Assembly: GCA_905221615.1 (NCBI GenBank)
Contig: CAJNDT010001313.1
Location: 828,501-892,500, forward strand
Direction: 5' to 3'
Source of the DNA: Symbiodinium sp. CCMP2592
Taxonomy: Eukaryota > Sar > Dinophyceae > Suessiales > Symbiodiniaceae
DNA: 64,000 nucleotides
The notes beneath the pieces were generated by a model, which was not told where the DNA came from, did not search any database, and was given only the letters and a program-made list of their open reading frames with translations. Every line of letters starts with the position of its first letter. The first letter of the stretch is position 1. A program made the translations under genes and the position numbers. This document shows, piece after piece, positions 58,109 through 64,000 of the stretch.

Positions 58109-58336
58109 TTGAAGCCGGGAGAAGGACGGAAGCGGGCTTGTGTCTTTTGCATCTTTCGGATGACATCAGCCTGGCCTGACTTTGTGCTTAGCGGCACGGT
58201 CCTTCCGGATCACTGCTCTATTATATCAATGACTGTACATTCAGCCGTGAAGAAGGACCAAAAGCTGTCAACATCCATTCAGATCTTTGGACTGGGACTT
58301 AGCCCTTTGTACAACAGAAAGAGTGCAAGACTATAG
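58109..58336 (+). CDS. Candidate exon, 75 codons
   Basis: Reads MKPGEGRKRACVFCIFRMTS, AWPDFVLSGTVLPDHCSIIS, VKKDQKLSTSIQIFGLGLSP. Protein-like and repeat-free; unknown. Confidence 0.4.
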   Translation: MKPGEGRKRACVFCIFRMTSAWPDFVLSGTVLPDHCSIISMTVHSAVKKDQKLSTSIQIFGLGLSPLYNRKSARL

Positions 58337-58377
58337 AGCCCAAAAGGCTTGAGGTGGGTGAATGTCTCAAACGCTAG

Positions 58378-58560
58378 ATTCTTGAAGCTTTCCTAGGCCA
58401 TCCCCTATTCGATAAACTACATACAGTAGTGCCCACGAATCGAAATCAGATCGCACTTCAGCTGTGCCCCAGACTGGCTCAGCCTAGCAGGTGCTTTCTC
58501 TCAATAAGCTTTAAGGGTCCAAAGCAGGTTATTACTTTTGACCTCATGATTGTAGGTTCT
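58378..58560 (+). CDS. Candidate exon, 60 codons, no ATG
   Basis: GCTAG acceptor at 58375-58377. Reads LEAFLGHPLFDKLHTVVPTN, RNQIALQLCPRLAQPSRCFL, SISFKGPKQVITFDLMIVGS to TAG. Good composition. Confidence 0.4.
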
Positions 58561-58611
58561 TAGGCCTTTTGAGTAATGGTTCTTAGGCCTTTTTTGAGTA
58601 ATTACCTAGCC

Positions 58612-58770
58612 ACAAGGAGGCCTGCACGCCGCGGCTCTAATCTCAAGACTGATACTGACGGAGCCAGTGAACCGGTGTCATGCCCCGATTGTAGGGACAG
58701 AGATCTTCCGACCATTTTCAGAACGTCAGTGCCGCAGCAAAGCGAGAGTTGCGCAGCTGACGCACAGCAG
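58612..58770 (+). CDS. Candidate exon, Cys-rich
   Basis: Reads RPARRGSNLKTDTDGASEPV, SCPDCRDRDLPTIFRTSVPQ, SESCAADAQQ to TAG. CPDC knuckle. Confidence 0.35.
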
Positions 58771-58773
58771 TAG

Positions 58774-58834
58774 GCCCGACAGAGGCACAGCGTACTCCGT
58801 CGGTTTCGGAGCATCTGGCGTGCAGGCTTTGCAG
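58774..58834 (+). CDS. Candidate small exon
   Basis: CAGTAG|G acceptor; PDRGTAYSVGFGASGVQALQ, phase 1, GC3-rich, TAA 58835. Confidence 0.45.
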
Positions 58835-58893
58835 TAAAGTTCATAGAACAAGGAACAGCCTAAATTCCGAAGAGCACTGAAAAGCCAAACACA

Positions 58894-58948
58894 GCCCACG
58901 GCATCGCCGATGGCGAGATGCTTTGGGCTGCAGCAATAACATCGAACC
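58894..58948 (+). CDS. Candidate small exon
   Basis: AHGIADGEMLWAAAITS; repeat-free, good codon pattern. Confidence 0.4.
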
Positions 58949-58965
58949 CTAGTCTCTACAGTAGA

Positions 58966-59062
58966 AGCCCAAAAGTTGGAAACCCCAGAGCCTCCATCCT
59001 GAAGAGTAATGTATAGGGAATCCCAGCACTATTTGGCCTTAATCCAGTTTCCAACTTTACGG
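58966..59062. mobile_element. Family F element, diverged core
   Basis: GCCCAAAAGTTGGAAACCCC ... CCAGTTTCCAACTTTACGGG. Confidence 0.6.
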
Positions 59063-59118
59063 GGTGTACTGCCTAAACCCCAAACCAACCCCTCAACCTA
59101 TGCACTCAAAGTCCCGAG

Positions 59119-59200
59119 GATCCCGGAGGAAGCAGCGGGCCCCATGGATGAAGCGAGACGACGCGCTCCCACTTCGGAGCTTTGTGAAGATGAAGATTAG
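59119..59200 (+). CDS. Candidate terminal exon, acidic C-terminus
   Basis: CCCGAG|G acceptor at 59117-59118. Phase 1: IPEEAAGPMDEARRRAPTSE then LCEDED and TAG 59198. Most third bases G/C/T in coding pattern. The acidic end with a stop fits a true C-terminus. Confidence 0.55.
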
Positions 59201-59212
59201 CACTTCCCAAAC

Positions 59213-59321
59213 ACATGGGTGGTTGTGAAAATTGTGGTCCCTTTTTGGGTCCCTATTATAGTACGGCACCTAATATCTAGGGTACCCAAAAAAGGGACCA
59301 TAATTTTGACAACTACCCAAA
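59213..59321. mobile_element. Family D element
   Basis: CATGGGTGGTTGTGAAAATT ... CATAATTTTGACAACTACCC, 12 bp after the presumed stop codon. Confidence 0.85.
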
Positions 59322-59374
59322 TAGCCTGAACCCTGAAGCTTTGCAAGTATCTGTAAGACCGGGGTCGTATAGTC

Positions 59375-59452
59375 CTACAGTCTTTATATTATACGTATAC
59401 TAGAAGATCAACCCAGAAATCCTATTCTAATGATTAAGGCCCCTGCATCACA
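59375..59452. mobile_element. Family E right half
   Basis: AAATCCTATTCTAATGATTA + AGGCCCCTGC. Confidence 0.5.
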
Positions 59453-59707
59453 TCCTGAAACCCTATGAACCCTAAATCCCTGAACCCTATGAGCCTGCTC
59501 CATAGTTTAAGAAAGCCTCATCAGCCCCAAACTCTAAACCTCAAACCCTGAGCCCTAAACCCTAAATCCCTAAACCCCTAAGCCCCTCTAGTACCCTTTA
59601 TAGTAATCTAGTAACCCTTATAGATCCTTTTATAGGAACCCACCACCTGAAGCCCTAAAGGGCCGCCTCATGCAGCTGAGCCAATAATTCCTGGACCGGG
59701 CCACGTC

Positions 59708-59814
59708 TGAGAGTTTCCGAAAATTGGGGGGTACCTTATTTGCGGGGGTGCTTACACTGAAGATCCTACTCTTTAGGATACTATATTAGGGTCCCCTATT
59801 TTCGGAAACCCCCA
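59708..59814. mobile_element. Family B element
   Basis: GAGAGTTTCCGAAAATTGGG ... CTATTTTCGGAAACCCCCAT. Confidence 0.8.
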
Positions 59815-59889
59815 TCTGAATCGAATTCTTGCAAGGGTGGAGTAAAAAGCAACTGATGTCAGGAGCTTCTCGAGTGTCAATTACCGTAG

Positions 59890-60060
59890 GGATTTTGGGT
59901 TTGGGGTTCAGGGTTTAGGGTTGAGGGTTCAGGTTTAGGGTTCAGGGTTTTAGGGTTGAGGGTTCAGGTTTAGGGTTTAGGATTGAGGGTTCAGGTTTTG
60001 GGTTCAGGGTTTAGAGTTTAGGGCTCGGATTTAGGGTTCAGGGTTTAGGGATGTTGGGAC
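59890..60060. repeat. GGTTCAGGGTTTAGGGTTGA minisatellite-like tract
   Basis: About eight degenerate 18-22-bp telomere-like units, one orientation. Confidence 0.85.
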
Positions 60061-60240
60061 ATGTGAACGGAGTCTCCTTGAGGATGTAGTTTGGATGTGG
60101 CCTGGGGTTCGCAGGACATTCAAACGGAGCTTGCTGTCATGATTTGATAGAGATGTAGCTGGCACCCAAAACCTGCATCAATCTAAGCCCTAGCATTAGA
60201 CCTAAGTCGTTTTGGGGTTTAGTGATGTGATTACTGAGGG

Positions 60241-60335
60241 CTACTTGGAAATAATGTTTAATTTTGGGTTATTATAATCCCTAAGATACAGCTAAAAGTA
60301 TAATTTTTGCTAGGGTTCTAAGTTCAGTACAGATT
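60241..60335. repeat. Family M interspersed repeat, copy 2
   Basis: GAAATAATGTTTAATTTTGG ... GCTAGGGTTCTAAGTTCAGT; same orientation as the copy at 35914. Confidence 0.8.
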
Positions 60336-60361
60336 AGTGTTCAGGGTAAATGGTTCAAGAA

Positions 60362-60440
60362 GCTGACATGTCCTGGCCAAGCAGCCCGGATGGCAACTTC
60401 CCAAGCGCAAGCCTGACCAACCCATCAGTTTCATGTGGGG
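60362..60440 (+). CDS. Candidate exon
   Basis: Reads MSWPSSPDGNFPSASLTNPS then VSCG; Ser/Pro/Asn-rich, strong GC3; abuts the palindrome at 60446. Confidence 0.45.
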
Positions 60441-60445
60441 AACCC

Positions 60446-60546
60446 TAAGGGTCCAAGTACCCAAATAGTAGGGTTTCAAGCCCAAAAACCATTCAGACTA
60501 TGGATTTTGGGCCCTAAAACCCTACTATTTGGGTACTTGGACCCTC
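60446..60546. mobile_element. Family J foldback element (single copy)
   Basis: AGGGTCCAAGTACCCAAATA + GTAGGGTTT pairs with AAACCCTACTATTTGGGTAC + TTGGACCCT; about 40-nt arms. Confidence 0.85.
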
Positions 60547-60566
60547 TGGGGAAGGACAGAGTGTAG

Positions 60567-60716
60567 GTCCTCTCAGCAGGATTTCAGACTTCAGAGCTGC
60601 GGTGCTTCAGCACTGTAAGTTTCTTTGCGATGTTTACAGGCTGTTCCTGCTGTACGCCGTTCAGGGACGAAGTTCCAAAAGGCTGGCTTTCTCTAAGCTT
60701 CCAGCATCAAGAAGTA
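60567..60716 (+). CDS. Candidate exon, Cys-rich
   Basis: GTGTAG|G acceptor at 60565-60566; open 50 codons. Reads VLSAGFQTSELRCFSTVSFF, AMFTGCSCCTPFRDEVPKGW, LSLSFQHQEV. A CTGTAAGT donor at about 60616 could end it early. Confidence 0.45.
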
Positions 60717-60807
60717 TAATAAGGAACGCCACAATAGTATAGGTAGTCATTTAGGACCCTATAAGCCCTAAGCCCTAAACCCTAAACAGTGCACTTCTTG
60801 GTGCCAG

Positions 60808-60876
60808 GGGCAGCTCAATCCGATCGGCTTCAAGATCGGTCTCGAGATCATGGTGGGCTGCCGGCGATTCTTCAGA
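60808..60876 (+). CDS. Candidate exon, complete with both splice sites
   Basis: GTGCCAG|G acceptor 60806-60807 and GT donor at AGA|GTGTAG (60877). 69 nt, phase 0: GQLNPIGFKIGLEIMVGCRR then FFR. Nearly all third bases G/C. A family E element follows within 20 bp. Confidence 0.6.
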
Positions 60877-60894
60877 GTGTAGAGTTTACCATTG

Positions 60895-60975
60895 GGGCTT
60901 AAATAATTACCTATACTATTGGTTCCTTATTTTATCTATACCAAAACCGTATCCTAATTATTAAGGCGCCTCTAT
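60895..60975. mobile_element. Family E element
   Basis: GGGGCTTAAATAATTACCTA ... TAATTATTAAGGCGCCTCTA. Confidence 0.7.
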
Positions 60976-61062
60976 CATAGAACCCTACCATGGATCCCTA
61001 TAGTAACCCCTTTAAAGGACCCTTTAAGGAATCCTATTCTAACTACTCAGGCCCCCCTACAT

Positions 61063-61113
61063 GAGTCGGGCGAGATTTTGCTTCACCCTGCAGTCGTTTC
61101 CAAGACGTTCATG
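61063..61113 (+). CDS. Candidate small exon
   Basis: ESGEILLHPAVVSKTFM then TAG; GC3-rich; a degraded family A copy follows (61117-61202). Confidence 0.4.
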
Positions 61114-61116
61114 TAG

Positions 61117-61202
61117 GGAAGGAGGAGTCATGGGACTTTGTGTATAAATAAGGTTATAAGTACCTTAATTGGGGTTATAAGTAGTTCTAAGTACAGTGTC
61201 CC
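61117..61202. mobile_element. Family A element, right end lost
   Basis: GGAGTCATGGGACTTTGTGT ... TTAATTGGGGTTATAAGTAG. Confidence 0.55.
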
Positions 61203-61208
61203 TGAACT

Positions 61209-61297
61209 TACCTTTGGTTAGTAGGGAATGGAAGAATGGTAGCAATAGTCGTTATAATTGTACCCCGTTCCTCCATTCCCTACTAACCAAAGGTAAG
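61209..61297. mobile_element. Family G element
   Basis: TACCTTTGGTTAGTAGGGAA ... TTCCCTACTAACCAAAGGTA. Confidence 0.9.
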
Positions 61298-61397
61298 TGA
61301 ACCAAGAAGGCTTCCCACTGACCACTAGGCCGTGGACAGAAGTGGCTCAAAAAGCAAACCCAGACAGTTAGCCATAAGCCTTAAAGCCTTATCCAGA

Positions 61398-61475
61398 GGC
61401 CCCAAAGTAGTTCCTTTTTGGGAGTACCTTATAATATTCTATATATGAACCCGAAAGAGGAACACTTTGGGGCCG
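61398..61475. mobile_element. Family I element
   Basis: GGCCCCAAAGTAGTTCCTTT ... AAGAGGAACACTTTGGGGCC. Confidence 0.85.
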
Positions 61476-61735
61476 TATGGGTAAACCCAATCCTCAGAAT
61501 CCCGGGTGTCCAGGACAAAAGACCGACGATCTGAGTCAAACAGCGTTACTATTGCTTCTTCTTACTAGTATCATCACCAGTATTATTGTCATTATCAGTA
61601 GCACTGTCGTTGTTCTTCTTGTTGTTAGTAGTAATAAGAATGACAACAATTACACTTAGTAGTAGTCGTCGTCGTGGTGGTGGTGGTGGCGGCAGTAGTA
61701 GTGGTGGTATCAGGTGCTCGGGCGAATGCTTTCAG

Positions 61736-61796
61736 GATTTTAGAGCAGTTCATGTCAGCTGTCGATGATTGGCAAAGCCGAGGCAACGAAATTCAC
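61736..61796 (+). CDS. Candidate small exon
   Basis: TTTCAG|G acceptor 61734-61735; ILEQFMSAVDDWQSRGNEIH, phase 1, amphipathic. Confidence 0.45.
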
Positions 61797-61849
61797 TAAC
61801 TTGCTCCTTAGGGTTCAGGGTTCGGTCATGACTTTTGAGTCTGAATTCG

Positions 61850-62004
61850 CAGGAGGCTTGGAGTGCTATCCTTGTCCCTCTCTGCTGCCGGCTCCTTATG
61901 AGAACTATTCCAAGAGAGGCTTTGGTTCTTCCCTTTGGGGACGCACTCTTGACCCGTGCTCCACTGGCACACTGCGTGGGGGAACCAGCGCCTTTGCACC
62001 CTAA
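61850..62004 (+). CDS. Coding-like island, two competing frames
   Basis: After TTCGCAG|G one frame reads EAWSAILVPLCCRLLMRTIP, the other GLECYPCPSLLPAPYENYSK to TAA 62002. Either could be an exon; codon bias slightly favours the first. Confidence 0.4.
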
Positions 62005-62303
62005 ACTCCCTAAACCACAATTCCCTTCCATCACTATAGTGTTGCCATTCTGTTCTGATTGCAAATACTATGATAACGATACTGTTACTAGTATCACTAG
62101 TCTCGTGTTTACCTGTGAGGCGATAACTGATATTATGATTGTTATTATCTCTACAACCGGAGGTGCGATGTCGCTGCAAGCCCGTGAAGGATGTGGCGAT
62201 CACGTTTCAGGCCGATGGGGCGAAATCGCCTACAGATTAGTCGATCGGATGTCCAGGCAAGAACCTTGGACAAACTCTACAAATCCGTGTAACCCCCTCT
62301 AAA

Positions 62304-62396
62304 CAGAACATCACCTTCCTGGGAGTTTTGGAAACTGCCGTGAATCCTGAAGTCGATAGCACAAAGCGGCTTAAGGTCTACCGGCTGCAAAATCCC
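62304..62396 (+). CDS. Candidate exon
   Basis: Reads QNITFLGVLETAVNPEVDST then KRLKVYRLQNP, TAG 62397. N-I-T sequon; beta-like. Confidence 0.5.
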
Positions 62397-62416
62397 TAGA
62401 GTCGGCTCCAGGAGAG

Positions 62417-62510
62417 GAATGCCGGAGAGAGCAAGCTCTCTGCAAAGACATACAAGTGCTTTGGTTGCAGAGGCAGGCTGAAAGGCATATCTTACGCAAT
62501 GGTTGTTGAA
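62417..62510 (+). CDS. Candidate exon, CxxC-containing
   Basis: GGAGAG|G acceptor. Reads NAGESKLSAKTYKCFGCRGR then LKGISYAMVVE, TAG 62511. CFGC could bind metal. Confidence 0.45.
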
Positions 62511-62527
62511 TAGCGCTTAGGGTTTAG

Positions 62528-62781
62528 GGAGTCTGTCGGAATCTGTCCTGAGATCACAGGAGCAGACATGCATCGATTTTGATGGATCCTTACACCTGCA
62601 TTCTGCAAGCTCCTGCCGGTTTTCCAGTGTGATGAGCAGAGACTCTGAAGTCTGCGGCTCTGGTTCCAGAATCCCAAACCTGCATACCGAGTCCTACATC
62701 CTCCAGCTCCCGACAGCTCCCGACTCGACTAGTTATTCATGTTTACCAAGTGTTGTTTTGGGCTTATTAGTGTTACTGCTG
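62528..62781 (+). CDS. Candidate exon, ectodomain plus membrane segment, 84 codons
   Basis: TTTAG|G acceptor at 62526-62527; no ATG start; open to TGA 62782. Reads SLSESVLRSQEQTCIDFDGS, LHLHSASSCRFSSVMSRDSE, VCGSGSRIPNLHTESYILQL and ends SCLPSVVLGLLVLLL, a membrane-like tail. Four Cys. Fits a type I membrane protein end or GPI-like C-terminus. The minus-strand 61-aa ORF here is a shadow. Confidence 0.5.
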
Positions 62782-62899
62782 TGATTAGTTGTTATGCCCA
62801 AGCCAACATCGCGGAACCTGTCTCTGTGCCAGCACTTGCTCTAAGGCTCTATCTCGAGCAGCTCCTTAGCTTGTGCCCTCTTGGGTCTGATTCAGCGAG

Positions 62900-63008
62900 T
62901 GGGTGAGTGAGCGTGAGACTGAGAGTGTGAGACTGAGCATGAGAGTGAGAGTGGGAGGGGAGAGAGAGATGGAGAGACAACGAAGGACAGAGAGAGAGAG
63001 AGAGAACC
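62900..63008. repeat. (GAGT)n/(GA)n microsatellite
   Basis: GAGTGGGTGAGTGAGCGTGA ... AGAGAGAGAGAGAGAGA. Confidence 0.9.
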
Positions 63009-63039
63009 CCAAAACCGTAGACACTACACCCGGAACCCC

Positions 63040-63166
63040 CAAAGCCGATATAGTAATCGCCCTCAAAGGAGCCCTACTTAAGCCCGAAAGCACCTGGAGT
63101 ATTAAGCTTAAAGAAATCCGAAAGCGTGGCCTGGTGCATGAGGGAATCTCTGCAGCTGCTGTAGCC
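63040..63166 (+). CDS. Weak exon candidate
   Basis: Reads ADIVIALKGALLKPESTWSI then KLKEIRKRGLVHEGISAAAV; the ORF upstream of it is microsatellite. Confidence 0.35.
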
Positions 63167-63169
63167 TAG

Positions 63170-63259
63170 GGATCCCGACATGACTGCGACATCCCAAGAA
63201 TGCCAACAGACAGGGGAATGGCTCGGTTGGGGTTCGTAACTGTTGTTGTTTCTGGATCC
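63170..63259 (+). CDS. Candidate exon
   Basis: GCCTAG|G acceptor. GSRHDCDIPRMPTDRGMARL then GFVTVVVSGS, TGA 63260; hydrophobic end. Confidence 0.4.
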
Positions 63260-63394
63260 TGATATTACGCGACTACGACGTCCCAACGGTGCCAACGGTA
63301 AGAACTAGCATGCGGGGGCTGGAGGCTTGGCAAATGGTGCAGCACATTATATTGTGTAATACTCTATTATATCTTATCGTATCTTGTATCAAAC

Positions 63395-63465
63395 CAATAT
63401 ATATATATATATATGAGCATATGTATAAGTATATATGCATATATAAAGGTACATACATATGCAGA
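63395..63465. repeat. (TA)n and ATATATGCATA repeats
   Basis: ATATATATATATATATGAGC. Confidence 0.85.
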
Positions 63466-63579
63466 AAAGGTGTAGATGCATGCCTGTTTTCCTAAAAGGT
63501 CCTTATTGTCTCTAGGATGGATTTTGACGGAGGCAATACACTAGTCTAAACCGTAGAAAAGTATACCTTCTATCTGCAG

Positions 63580-63655
63580 GTACATAGCTCTCTACGGGCC
63601 GCTCCTAGCCGTCCTCTCCCTCATCATGCTCTTGCTGGCGTGCCATGGCTTAAGA
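63580..63655 (+). CDS. Candidate transmembrane exon
   Basis: ATCTGCAG|G acceptor at 63578-63579; phase 1. Reads YIALYGPLLAVLSLIMLLLA then CHGLRQ: about 18 uninterrupted hydrophobic residues, a classic membrane helix. Nearly every third base G/C. Confidence 0.6.
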
Positions 63656-63667
63656 CAGAAAGCTTAG

Positions 63668-63727
63668 GGAGGCACTCGCGCCGAGAGGTGATTGGAACGA
63701 GTGTCGGGCAGCGAGGGCCCTACGGGT
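63668..63727 (+). CDS. Candidate small exon
   Basis: AGCTTAG|G acceptor; EALAPRGDWNECRAARALRV, phase 1, GC3-rich. Confidence 0.45.
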
Positions 63728-63839
63728 TTAGGGAGTGGGATCATGTCCACACCAGAGTCTCATCTTGTTGGTGCTTAGGATTTAGGGCTTCGGGTTTGGC
63801 GCTATGTAGCTTCGATGCACTGCCCAAGTCAGCCTAGCA

Positions 63840-63969
63840 GTCGTCCAAGTCGGGGTGTTGGGTTCCAAATCGGGTTGCAAAGTTGGTGGCAAAAAAGCTT
63901 CAAACCCACTGAAACAGAGCTCGGCACACCTCGCAGCCCATCGAGGGCTGTCAATGAACAAGTTCTGTA
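63840..63969 (+). CDS. Weak exon candidate at window end
   Basis: SSKSGCWVPNRVAKLVAKKL then TGA, or SFKPTETELGTPRSPSRAVN in another frame. Undecided. Confidence 0.3.
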
Positions 63970-64000
63970 GGATTCCACCCATCCTGGCTCCATAGAAACA

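Noticed and set aside
617-61475. CRISPR-like arrays or bacterial terminators suggested by the many inverted repeats
   Set aside because: Copies are irregularly spaced, palindromic, of different families, with no spacers of constant size and no cas genes; the sequence is eukaryotic.
1-64000. tRNA, rRNA or snRNA genes
   Set aside because: I scanned for conserved tRNA arm words and rRNA-like blocks and saw none that hold up.

Overview
This is eukaryotic nuclear DNA and most resembles a dinoflagellate (Symbiodiniaceae-like) genome. The evidence is: short GC3-rich coding islands, nearly all on the + strand, in a sea of repeats; most islands begin right after an AG that is followed by G (AG|G); at least two exon ends are best explained by GA or GC donors; and TTTAGGG/CCCTAAA words, the telomere unit of dinoflagellates and plants, fill the gaps in both orientations. 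I saw no tRNA, rRNA, CRISPR array or bacterial operon. The assignment is inference; no marker gene settles the species.

Most of the real coding sequence is in exons of about 50-200 bp, so ATG-to-stop ORFs miss it. The best model is at 14.3-18.4 kb. Four exons join in frame into the second half of an extracellular dCache ligand-binding domain (WYQPLVAKQ / KYWGQPYNDAG / IEMVTFSVPFTR / YFWGIATVDID). Islands upstream, including a clean signal peptide at 3120, and downstream could belong to the same receptor or to same-strand neighbours. At 44.06-44.93 kb two exons join to give RIWTIFEQFTAIKLNIPVTM, which looks like the W-x-x-x-E segment of TIR-like domains in algal proteins. Further islands encode likely transmembrane segments (17.96, 37.27, 50.08, 62.5 and 63.58 kb). 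Some islands marked low confidence will be false.

Two blocks lack introns and interspersed repeats. At 5.08-6.39 kb there is one ORF of about 420 codons with a HIRAN-like segment, next to a 165-bp tandem duplication. At 53.3-56.4 kb there is a virus-like cassette: hydrophobic N-terminus, serine protease with H, D and GWSG motifs laid out as in sobemo-/dinornavirus-type polyproteins, a Lys-rich tail, a further ORF in another frame, and a short A-run at the 3' side. It is broken by frameshifts and has no polymerase, so it is probably an endogenised fragment.

The rest is introns or spacers packed with short foldback elements. I separate about a dozen families (A-M), most near-perfect 80-120-bp palindromes (MITE-like) in 1-17 copies each, many close to exon edges, which suggests that introners or MITEs make introns here. 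Microsatellites (TA, TAC, GAGT, TACA), telomere-like tracts and telomere-derived minisatellites fill the remainder. Two minus-strand coding-like blocks (29.9-30.3 and 46.6-46.96 kb) are exceptions to the one-strand layout.
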